From a bacterium (GTDB lineage Bacteria; Omnitrophota; Gorgyraeia; Velamenicoccales; JABMQK01): a DNA stretch of 14,017 nucleotides. The stretch covers positions 1 to 14,017 of the forward strand of contig JABMQK010000198.1 of NCBI GenBank assembly GCA_013203265.1, given 5' to 3'. The notes beneath the pieces are model-generated. The model worked only from the letters and a program-made list of their open reading frames with translations, was not told the DNA's origin and made no database searches. A program made the translations under genes and the position numbers. Every line of letters starts with the position of its first letter. The stretch's first letter is position 1. Positions 7,659 through 14,017 of the stretch are shown piece by piece.

Positions 7659-7940
7659 TTAAATTAACTCCTTTTCGCAATCTAACAATTGAATTTGTTT
7701 ATTCTGTTCTACAAAATTTATAATATTTGAGATTAAAGAATTTATTTCAGATTTTTCTATGCCTACAGCTGATAAAGCCAAAACTGATCTCTGTCACTTA
7801 TTATAATTATCTAATTTTGTAATAGAAATATTAAGATTATTCCTTAATCTACTCTTTAACGAACACAATACCATCCTCTTCGCCTTTAGATTGTTGCTCG
7901 AGGGAATAAAAATCAATAACTTTACAACTCCAACAACCAT
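7659..7940 (-). pseudogene. ylxP: DUF503 / YlxP-family gene interrupted by an in-frame TGA
   Basis: Read from the ATG at 7940, the frame starts MVVGVVKLLIFIPSSNNLKA, typical of DUF503/YlxP, a small protein of uncertain ribosome-linked role encoded next to rbfA; it continues with KRMVLCSLKSRLRNNLNISI. Codon 49 (7796-7794) is TGA. The same frame then carries on with QRSVLALSAVG and a plausible C-terminal helix to a TAA just before the rbfA ATG, giving 93 codons in total with no indel. The family has a near-invariant Trp before Gln at this point (the WQR motif), so the change is a one-base TGG to TGA. The ATG overlaps the cca stop as TAATG. Options: recent nonsense mutation, base-call error, or leaky read-through, since the stop context is UGA-C. 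As written, only a 48-residue product is encoded. Confidence 0.85.
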
Positions 7941-9229
7941 TATCTACTTATAATTTGCTTTACAAACTCCAATTCTTCTTCTTTGGTATGTATTTTACCG
8001 TTAATCTTTGCTCGAAAAACCTTTTGAAATATTTCTCTAAACTCTGGACCAGCCTTAATACCCAACGACAATAAATCCTTTCCATTTATAATTAGCTTCT
8101 TATGGTGGTATTTAAGAAAAAACTCTCTGACTCTCTTTTTTGTTTGCTGGCTTTCTGAAATAACAAGAGCAAGTATAATAACTTCATAACTTAAAGGATA
8201 AAGTATATTATGCAGCTTTATAACTGGCAGCCTCTCCATCGACAGATTCTTATCTATTTTTCTAAATTCTTTTTTGAACGAAATAATTCTCTTCTTATCT
8301 CCTCTAAAGAAAGCATACTTATTTAAAAGTCGAAATAACACCCTTGGAGAAAGATCATATAAGAAAGCCGCTATATACATAAGCCAAATATCTAAAATCC
8401 TTCTTTGAGGGAAATTACTCACAAACCACATGCAAGCTTTGTCAATATCGCAAAATACTCTCTTTAAGTTTTTACTTAAGTTAATATTCTTATTGATAAA
8501 AGACAAGCTATAGATCTGTTTAAGACGCTTTAACATGCTATAAGGTTTTCTCTCTTTTAAGACCAAAATCAACTCATCTCTAATTCTATGTTTTTGAACC
8601 TTCTCAAGAAGTTTCATTTTCTTCGCCTGTTTAATAAAACTTAATGTCTTTGTATCGATGCAAAAATCTAATCTTTGTTCAAATCTAACTGCCCGAATTA
8701 TCCTAGTAGGATCATCAACAAAACTCCCTTCATGTAAAAAACGGATACGACTATCTTTAAGATCTCTTAATCCACCAAATATATCCACAAATTGACCAAA
8801 TTTTTCAAAGTCAATGTGGCAAGCCATGGCATTTATTGTAAAATCTCGTCTAAATAAATCATCTTCAATACTTCCTTGTCTAACTATGGGTAATTCTGTA
8901 GGATTGGGATAAAATTCTTTACGACAAGTAGCGATGTCTATCTTTAAACCATCTTTTTTTGTAACCGTAGCTGTACCGAAAGCCCTGTGTTTTACTAAAT
9001 GGGCATTGAGTATTTTAGAAAGTTTAGTTGCAAAACCAATTCCATTCTTCTCTATAACCATATCCAAATCAAAATTTTCTTTCCCTAACAACAAATCCCT
9101 AATAAAACCACCAACCAAATAAACCCCTACTTTCTCTTTTTTAGCCAACTCTCTTGAAAGAAATATGATATCGTGTAACTGTGAAGGTAGCTTGTTTAAT
9201 AGTTTAATAATTGAATCTTTCTTTATCAT
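7940..9229 (-). CDS. cca: CCA-adding-type tRNA nucleotidyltransferase / poly(A) polymerase family
   Basis: Class II template-independent nucleotidyltransferase, probably adding CCA (or part of it) to tRNA 3' ends. Of 429 residues, the N-terminal half holds the catalytic elements: YLVGGFIRDLLLG (37-49), the metal-binding DLD (54-56), HRAFGTATV (81-89), RRDFTINAMA (127-136) and DDPTRIIRAVRF (172-183). The C-terminal 200 residues are basic, helical and not recognisable as an HD phosphohydrolase domain. The sequence does not separate CCA-adding enzyme from A-adding enzyme or poly(A) polymerase; the HRAFGTATV form favours a tRNA enzyme. It starts two bases after the Xer stop, and its TAA overlaps the ylxP ATG. 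Other copies elsewhere in the genome would affect the exact role. Confidence 0.85.
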   Translation of the reverse strand: MIKKDSIIKLLNKLPSQLHDIIFLSRELAKKEKVGVYLVGGFIRDLLLGKENFDLDMVIEKNGIGFATKLSKILNAHLVKHRAFGTATVTKKDGLKIDIATCRKEFYPNPTELPIVRQGSIEDDLFRRDFTINAMACHIDFEKFGQFVDIFGGLRDLKDSRIRFLHEGSFVDDPTRIIRAVRFEQRLDFCIDTKTLSFIKQAKKMKLLEKVQKHRIRDELILVLKERKPYSMLKRLKQIYSLSFINKNINLSKNLKRVFCDIDKACMWFVSNFPQRRILDIWLMYIAAFLYDLSPRVLFRLLNKYAFFRGDKKRIISFKKEFRKIDKNLSMERLPVIKLHNILYPLSYEVIILALVISESQQTKKRVREFFLKYHHKKLIINGKDLLSLGIKAGPEFREIFQKVFRAKINGKIHTKEEELEFVKQIISR

Positions 9230-9231
9230 AT

Positions 9232-10125
9232 TTATGGTCTGGGATGAAATGTTTTATGTATTGTCTTTAGACGATCCCGATTTATATGTGTATATATCTG
9301 AGTCGTAGAAATATTTGCGTGACCCAACATTTCTTGAACAGAACGTAAATCTGCGCCTCTTTCTAATAGATGTGTAGCAAAAGAGTGTCGTAAGACATGG
9401 GGTTTTATCGGGCTCTTGATTCTCACCTGCTTACCATAACTTTTTATCAACTTCCATACATAAATTCTCGAAATCCCCGAACCGGAATGATTCAAAAATA
9501 AAAATTTGCTTGCCTTTTTTTTAAGGAATTTCAGTCGAGAATTAGCAAGGTACTTTCTTATAGAAAGAATTGCTGTTCTGCCGATAGGAACAACTCTTTC
9601 TTTTTTTCCTTTTCCTAAACAACGAACAAAACCGGCGTCTAAATTAACGTCCTCAACCTTTAAATTAGTCAATTCTGAAACTCTAAGACCTGCAGCATAC
9701 ATAGTTTCTAACATTGCCTTATCCCTTCTTCCTTTCTTATTTCTTATGTTTGGAGCAGACAACAATTTTTCTATTTCACTAAGCGATAAGGCGTTAGGGA
9801 TTTTTTTCCAGAGCCGAGGAGAATCAATAATATCTGAAGGATCTCTTAACGACAACTTGTCTCTTAATAAAAAACGATGAAATAACCTTATCGCTACTAG
9901 AGAACGAGCGATAGTGCCTGAAGCTAACTCTTTTTCCTTTTGATAAACCAAGTAAGAACGAATATTCTCCTTGTCAATTTTGTTTACGTCGTTTATATTT
10001 ATAGACCTGAGAAATCTATCGTATCTTAATAAATCTCTATTGTAGGCTAAAATCGTATTTTGAGCAAGGCCTCTCTCAACCGAAAGAAAATTCAAAAACA
10101 CTTCTATTAAATCACGTGTACTCAA
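9232..10125 (-). CDS. xer: XerC/XerD-family tyrosine recombinase
   Basis: Site-specific tyrosine recombinase most similar to XerC/XerD, which resolve chromosome dimers at dif next to the division septum. The 297-residue length matches the family. Seen: an N-terminal SAM-like domain (LSVERGLAQNTILAYNRDL, about 14-32) and the full catalytic set: Arg148 in GLRVSEL, Lys172 in the beta hairpin, His243 and Arg246 in HVLRHSF, His269 in MLGHANISTTQIYTH, and nucleophile Tyr278. It is fully intact, and nothing phage-like is nearby, so it is more likely the housekeeping Xer than an integrase. Which Xer (C, D or a single-recombinase type) cannot be decided. The start is TTG, overlapping the previous stop as TTGA; no ATG exists near the N-terminus. 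Confidence 0.92.
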   Translation of the reverse strand: MSTRDLIEVFLNFLSVERGLAQNTILAYNRDLLRYDRFLRSININDVNKIDKENIRSYLVYQKEKELASGTIARSLVAIRLFHRFLLRDKLSLRDPSDIIDSPRLWKKIPNALSLSEIEKLLSAPNIRNKKGRRDKAMLETMYAAGLRVSELTNLKVEDVNLDAGFVRCLGKGKKERVVPIGRTAILSIRKYLANSRLKFLKKKASKFLFLNHSGSGISRIYVWKLIKSYGKQVRIKSPIKPHVLRHSFATHLLERGADLRSVQEMLGHANISTTQIYTHINRDRLKTIHKTFHPRP

Positions 10126-10715
10126 AAATTCCCTCTTTCTCTACCTATAGTAGAAAGTTCTCCATGGCCTGGATAAATTTCCAGGCTATCATCTAAACAA
10201 AGAAGCCTATTTTTTATAGAAGATATGATTGCCTCATGTGAACCGTCAGGCAGATCTGTCCTTCCGATACCGTCTCTAAATAATGTATCTCCTGTAAAAA
10301 CTACCTTATCTATCTTAAGAGAAATTCCTCCGGGTGTATGCCCAGGTGTATGTATAATTTCGATATTTAAATCACCAAACTTGATTATATCACCGTCATT
10401 TAGTATCCTTGCTGGCTTACAAACATTAAATTCACCTAAAATATAAGTCGAGAAATTCTTGCTCGAGTCTTCAAGCATCGGAGCATCCAACCTATGTATA
10501 TATACAGGAAAACCCAATTCAGAATCTGCCTTAATATGATCGATGTGAGAATGTGTATTGACAATAAAATGAATCTTTAATTTCTTATCTTTAATAAATT
10601 TCTTTATTATATCGGCTTCATCACCAGGGTCGATAATAAAGGCGTCTTTATTATCAGATGAAACTATATAACAATTAGTCTGCAATGAACCAACGACAAT
10701 TCTCTTTATCATCAT
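10122..10715 (-). CDS. Metallo-beta-lactamase-fold hydrolase, glyoxalase II-like
   Basis: Soluble Zn-dependent hydrolase of the glyoxalase II subgroup, which in known members splits S-lactoylglutathione or related thioesters. The 197 residues carry the complete metal-binding set: THSHIDH (54-60), HTPGHTPGG (122-130), TGDTLF with Asp143, and YPGHGELSTIG (181-191). It lacks the long C-terminal helical domain that binds glutathione in true GloB (about 250 residues), so the thiol substrate is uncertain; YcbL-type short hydrolases look like this. The ATG at 10715 overlaps the stop of the upstream lipoprotein gene as ATGA; a second ATG follows directly and gives the same protein minus one residue. 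It ends in a TTGA overlap with the Xer gene. Confidence 0.9.
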   Translation of the reverse strand: MMIKRIVVGSLQTNCYIVSSDNKDAFIIDPGDEADIIKKFIKDKKLKIHFIVNTHSHIDHIKADSELGFPVYIHRLDAPMLEDSSKNFSTYILGEFNVCKPARILNDGDIIKFGDLNIEIIHTPGHTPGGISLKIDKVVFTGDTLFRDGIGRTDLPDGSHEAIISSIKNRLLCLDDSLEIYPGHGELSTIGRERGNF

Positions 10716-11209
10716 CTCAAATCATCCTTTACTTTACTAAAAGCAAAATCTCTCTCAATAGCACGCAGAAGCCGCTCTGATTGGTTTCTTAGCTGACTCA
10801 TGGAAATCATAACCAGACTCTTAGCTTTCACCTCTTCATCTAAAGATAATATTTTAGCGATATATTCATCTAAAAAAACCACTTTCTCATTACTAGCTAA
10901 AATATCTTTCATTCGATTAAGATTAAGAATTGTCTGTTCAAAACAACTGATAATTTTCTTTTTACTTCCTCCTTTAACAAGATGACTTATCAATTCATTA
11001 TGCCAAGACTTCCAGTAAGTATAATACTGCATATACGCCTCATCACTCGGCAACTGTTGTTTAGAATAATCTTTAGGGAAAATTACCATTTCTTCCTCTT
11101 TTGGTCTATCTTTAGGCTTACGTATAAATTTCTTTCTGAAAGATTCACAACCAAAAGAAACAAAAATCAAAGTTACTAATACAAAAATAACGAATCTGAT
11201 TTTAAACAT
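10712..11209 (-). CDS. Putative lipoprotein of unknown function
   Basis: I do not recognise a family. The 165 residues begin with a signal sequence: a basic start, a hydrophobic stretch (about 6-19) and a lipobox-like SFGC with Cys21, although Ser at -3 and Phe at -2 are less usual than Leu and Ala/Ser. After the cysteine comes a basic, proline-containing linker (22-40), then a mostly helical domain with EAYMQYYTYWKSWHNELISHL (about 57-77) and further amphipathic helices to the end. The gene starts with an overlapping TAATG after ligA, with a good GGAGAAGG Shine-Dalgarno sequence two bases before the ATG, and ends with an ATGA overlap with the hydrolase gene. It is thus a real, translated operon member, probably periplasmic and membrane-tethered. 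Confidence 0.8.
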   Translation of the reverse strand: MFKIRFVIFVLVTLIFVSFGCESFRKKFIRKPKDRPKEEEMVIFPKDYSKQQLPSDEAYMQYYTYWKSWHNELISHLVKGGSKKKIISCFEQTILNLNRMKDILASNEKVVFLDEYIAKILSLDEEVKAKSLVMISMSQLRNQSERLLRAIERDFAFSKVKDDLR

Positions 11210-13227
11210 TATCCTTCTCCTAATAGTTTTTTAAATTCTCTTTCATTAATAATCTTTAATCCTAATGACTTAGCGCGTCTGAATTTTGAACCAGGACCTC
11301 TACCGACTACAACAAAATCAGTATTCTTGCTGACGCTTGACGCGGCATTACCGCCTAATTGACGAATAATCATTTCTGCTTCTCTTCTACCAAAATCTTT
11401 TAACTCACCAGTAAAAACAATGGTCTTACCAGATAAAAAACTATGAGAAACTCCTGTCTTTGGCTGTTTGGTATTTATCCCGGCTTTTTTAAATTTAGCT
11501 ACTAAATTCTTTACCTTCGATTGCTTAAAAAACTCTACAATGCTTTTAGCCATAACCTCGCCTATCTCATAAATAGAACTGAAATCAGAAATCTTTGACT
11601 GCATAATCTTTTCTAGAGTACCAAATCGCTCTGCTAAAACATATGTTGCCTTTTCGCCAACATGACGAATACCTAAACCGTAAAGCAGTCTGTGAAGAGA
11701 TCTTTTTTTGCTCGTGTCTATCGCCTCCATTAAATTTTGGACTTTTTTATCTTTAAATAAAGGTAAGTTTAAAAATTCTTCTTTTTTTAAAAAATATATA
11801 TCGGCAAAATCTTTAACCATCCCTTTTTTTACTAATTCCCTTACTATCGATTCGCCCATTCCTTCAATATCCATTGCAAGACGACTGGCAAAATGTATCA
11901 GTCCTTTTTCAATCTGCACGGGACAAGAAGGATTTATACAACGGTACGCCACCTCCCCTTCTTTTTCTTTAACTACATGAAAACCACACTCTGGGCACTT
12001 GCTGGGAATCCTCAAACCCTTTTCTTTGCCTGTACGCACAGATTCAACAACCCTTATAATCTTCGGGATAACGTCTCCTGCACGCTCAATTATTATACGG
12101 TCACCAACTTTAATACCTAAGCGCCCTATCTCATCAAAATTATGCAGCGTGGCACGTGAAATTGTCACGCCGCCGCACTCAACTGGTTTAAGCACGGCCA
12201 CAGGAGTCAAGACACCTGTCCTTCCTATCTGCACAATAATATCTAACAATTTTGTAGTCGCTTGATGTGCTGCAAATTTGTATGCCACTGCCCAACGCGG
12301 ACTCTTTAAAGTCGAACCGAGTAATTTCTGTTGCTCCAATAAATTTACTTTTATAACCATACCATCGATCTCATATTCTAATTTATCTCGCCTCTTCTCC
12401 CATTGTTGACACAACTCAATTACCTTATTAAGATCTTTACATAAAAATATATTGGGATTAATTCGTATACCCCAGGATCTTATCTTCTGTAAAAACTCCC
12501 AGTGTGTAGAGAATACATGGCCTTCTGAAAATCCCAAAGAGTGAGCAAAGAAATTTAAATGACGTTTAGCTACAACATTTGTATCCAAAAGTTTTAAAGA
12601 ACCAGCTGCAGCATTACGCGGGTTGGCAAAGGGAATTTCATTATTCTCAATACGCCCCCTATTAAACATATCTAAATAATCCTTTTCCATATAAACTTCA
12701 CCACGAATCTCTATTAATTTTGGCGCCTTTTCTACTTCCAAACCTAAAGGTATAGCACGTATCGTTTTTAAATTTGAAGTTACATCTTCTCCAACCTGAC
12801 CATCACCGCGCGTTGCACCTATGCTTAAAAGACCATCAATATAAGTAAGATTAGAACTAACTCCGTCTATCTTGAGCTCTGCTACATATTCTACCTTCCT
12901 ATCGCCTAAATCTTTATGCACTCTTTCATCCCATTGGCGTAACTCATCTATAGAATAGGTATTATCCAAAGAAAACATCTTCTGGCGATGCCTACTAGTT
13001 TTAAATTCTTTAAACACCTGGCCGCTTACCCTTTGACTTGGAGAATCAGAGGTTACGAATTCAGGATAGCGCCTCTCTAAATCTTTAAGCTTTCGCATTA
13101 AATCATCATATTCTTTATCTGAAATCTCGGGTTCATTCAATACATAATAACGTACGTCATGATGGCGAATAGCTCTGCGCAATTTCTCAATTCTTTTTTT
13201 AATATCTTCTTTCTTATCTCGCTTCAT
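11209..13227 (-). CDS. ligA: NAD-dependent DNA ligase LigA
   Basis: Seals nicks in duplex DNA during replication and repair, using NAD to adenylate its active-site lysine. The 672-residue length is standard. Domain order seen: Ia (about 1-70, with HHDVRYYVLNEPEISDKEYDDL), the adenylation domain with KIDG (119-122, nucleophile Lys119), TRGDGQVGEDVT (139-150), ANPRNAAAGSLK (201-212) and EIDGMVIKVN (286-295), OB fold (about 325-400), a four-cysteine zinc finger (Cys411, 414, 430, 435), the helix-hairpin-helix region (about 450-580) and a C-terminal BRCT domain (about 595-672, with GKTIVFTGEL). All catalytic motifs are intact. The ATG lies one base after the phosphoesterase stop; no strong Shine-Dalgarno sequence is visible, suggesting coupling. 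Confidence 0.99.
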   Translation of the reverse strand: MKRDKKEDIKKRIEKLRRAIRHHDVRYYVLNEPEISDKEYDDLMRKLKDLERRYPEFVTSDSPSQRVSGQVFKEFKTSRHRQKMFSLDNTYSIDELRQWDERVHKDLGDRKVEYVAELKIDGVSSNLTYIDGLLSIGATRGDGQVGEDVTSNLKTIRAIPLGLEVEKAPKLIEIRGEVYMEKDYLDMFNRGRIENNEIPFANPRNAAAGSLKLLDTNVVAKRHLNFFAHSLGFSEGHVFSTHWEFLQKIRSWGIRINPNIFLCKDLNKVIELCQQWEKRRDKLEYEIDGMVIKVNLLEQQKLLGSTLKSPRWAVAYKFAAHQATTKLLDIIVQIGRTGVLTPVAVLKPVECGGVTISRATLHNFDEIGRLGIKVGDRIIIERAGDVIPKIIRVVESVRTGKEKGLRIPSKCPECGFHVVKEKEGEVAYRCINPSCPVQIEKGLIHFASRLAMDIEGMGESIVRELVKKGMVKDFADIYFLKKEEFLNLPLFKDKKVQNLMEAIDTSKKRSLHRLLYGLGIRHVGEKATYVLAERFGTLEKIMQSKISDFSSIYEIGEVMAKSIVEFFKQSKVKNLVAKFKKAGINTKQPKTGVSHSFLSGKTIVFTGELKDFGRREAEMIIRQLGGNAASSVSKNTDFVVVGRGPGSKFRRAKSLGLKIINEREFKKLLGEG

Positions 13228-13228
13228 A

Positions 13229-13954
13229 TCAATGGCCTAAACTAAGGCGCCTTGATAAAAACAAAGGCAATCCCGCATCTTCAATCTTTTTCTGTGCTAT
13301 CCCAATATTATATTCTATGCGTTTTATCCAAACAGCTCTTTCTTTACTGTCATAAATACAAAAACACCCACGGCTATCACCATCTCTTGGCTGACCAACA
13401 CTACCTACATTAATTATATACTGCTTTTTCGGCTCGATATCAATAACATTATCTCTAACATAAGAAAATTTTTCATTTTCCTTGATGAATACACCGGGAA
13501 CGTGAGTATGACCAACAAAACAAATACAGACACTCATAACTTTAAATGAATCCATGGCATCTTCCAAATCAAATATGTAATCAAAATACTCTGGATTTAA
13601 TAATGTGCCGTGGACTAAACAAAAATCAGATTCTTTATAGACTATATCTAAATTATTAAGATATTCGGTATCTTTGTTATCGATTTTCTCTCTCGTCCAA
13701 AGTATAGCTTCTTTTGCATAAGGCTTAAAATAATCTATATTAAACCTTGCTGTCGAAGCCCAATCATGGTTTCCGGCAACCGTTGGTATATTTCTATCTT
13801 GAACAATTTTAATACATTCCCTGGGATTAGCGCCGTAACCTACAATATCGCCAACGCAAAGATACTTATCAATCCGCTCCTTTTCGTATGCAGCTAAAAC
13901 GCTTTCAAAGGCATCTAGATTTGAATGAATATCTGAAAAAATAGCGTAACGCAT
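13229..13954 (-). CDS. Calcineurin-like metallophosphoesterase (YfcE/MJ0936-like)
   Basis: Small binuclear-metal phosphoesterase; relatives cleave phosphodiesters such as cyclic nucleotides or model substrates, and the physiological substrate is usually unknown. Counted from the ATG at 13954, the 241 residues show FSDIHSN (Asp8, His10), VGDIVGYG (34-41, Asp36), AGNHDW (60-65), HG (115-116), GHTHVPG (148-154) and NVGSVGQPRDGD, the full motif set with the sequence expected for this subgroup. A GTG four codons earlier (13966) is in frame, but the family starts at Met-Arg-Tyr-Ala, so I use the ATG. It is the first gene of the visible run and lies directly downstream of a long inverted repeat, with no clear Shine-Dalgarno sequence. 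A structural role in a DNA-repair context with ligA is possible but only suggested by position. Confidence 0.93.
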   Translation of the reverse strand: MRYAIFSDIHSNLDAFESVLAAYEKERIDKYLCVGDIVGYGANPRECIKIVQDRNIPTVAGNHDWASTARFNIDYFKPYAKEAILWTREKIDNKDTEYLNNLDIVYKESDFCLVHGTLLNPEYFDYIFDLEDAMDSFKVMSVCICFVGHTHVPGVFIKENEKFSYVRDNVIDIEPKKQYIINVGSVGQPRDGDSRGCFCIYDSKERAVWIKRIEYNIGIAQKKIEDAGLPLFLSRRLSLGH

Positions 13955-13962
13955 AAGTGAGC

Positions 13963-13999
13963 ACACAATTTACGGAGCAATAGCGAACGTAAATTGTGT
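13963..13999. repeat. 12-bp perfect inverted repeat upstream of the phosphoesterase gene
   Basis: ACACAATTTACG (13963-13974) and its exact reverse complement CGTAAATTGTGT (13988-13999) flank a 13-nt spacer containing GAGCAATAGCGA. The repeat ends 8 bp before the ATG at 13954. In RNA it would form a 12-bp stem with a 13-nt loop. No T tract follows on the minus strand, so it is a poor intrinsic terminator. It may be a regulatory hairpin near the start codon, an operator, or one copy of a dispersed palindromic element; the window holds no second copy that I noticed. Confidence 0.7.
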
Positions 14000-14017
14000 C
14001 GTCATTAAAACCTTATT

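Noticed and set aside
7794..7796. Reassignment of TGA to tryptophan or glycine throughout the genome
   Set aside because: Every other gene reads through without internal TGA, Trp is written TGG, and ftsI, nrnA, the hydrolase, the lipoprotein and the phosphoesterase end in TGA at the expected length.
7794..7796. Selenocysteine at the ylxP TGA
   Set aside because: The family has Trp, not Cys, at this position, and I see no convincing hairpin directly after the TGA.
9232..10125. Mobile-element integrase
   Set aside because: The recombinase has XerC/D length and motifs, is embedded in an operon with no phage, transposon or cargo genes, and no attachment-site repeats or tRNA gene are seen.

Overview
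The window is AT-rich bacterial chromosome in which every gene I can support lies on the minus strand, so transcription runs from high to low coordinates. Fourteen intact genes (one cut by the window edge) and one broken gene are packed with 1-4 nt overlaps or gaps of a few bases. No transposase, phage gene, tRNA, rRNA or CRISPR array was seen. The genes are core functions of a Gram-negative-like bacterium: diderm-style lipoprotein, division and peptidoglycan genes, and NAD-dependent ligase. The mixture of gene order and AT-rich codon use is compatible with a candidate phylum such as Omnitrophota, but this is a guess that the window alone cannot prove.

Region 1, read first by the polymerase (about 14017-10122): a calcineurin-like phosphoesterase, NAD-dependent DNA ligase (ligA), a small unrecognised putative lipoprotein and a glyoxalase-II-like metallo-beta-lactamase hydrolase. 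A 12-bp perfect inverted repeat sits directly in front of the phosphoesterase start.

Region 2 (about 10125-4787): a Xer tyrosine recombinase, a CCA-adding-type nucleotidyltransferase, a DUF503/YlxP gene interrupted by one in-frame TGA, then rbfA, an NrnA-like DHH phosphoesterase, truB and ribF. This is the rbfA-truB-ribF ribosome/RNA maturation block familiar from the nusA-infB operon, but infB is not next to ylxP here; the Xer and CCA genes take its place.

Region 3 (4786-1): a 157-bp intergenic region with a weak hairpin, a near-consensus sigma-70 promoter and three 10-bp-phased MraZ boxes, followed by the start of the division/cell wall (dcw) cluster: mraZ, rsmH, an ftsL-like gene, ftsI (PBP) and murE, which runs off the window at position 1. 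The layout implies that MraZ represses its own operon.

The most notable observation is the ylxP lesion: the frame is intact over its full 93 codons except for a TGA at the position where the family carries its conserved tryptophan, in a UGA-C context. No new defence, mobile or metabolic system was found; the window is otherwise ordinary housekeeping DNA.
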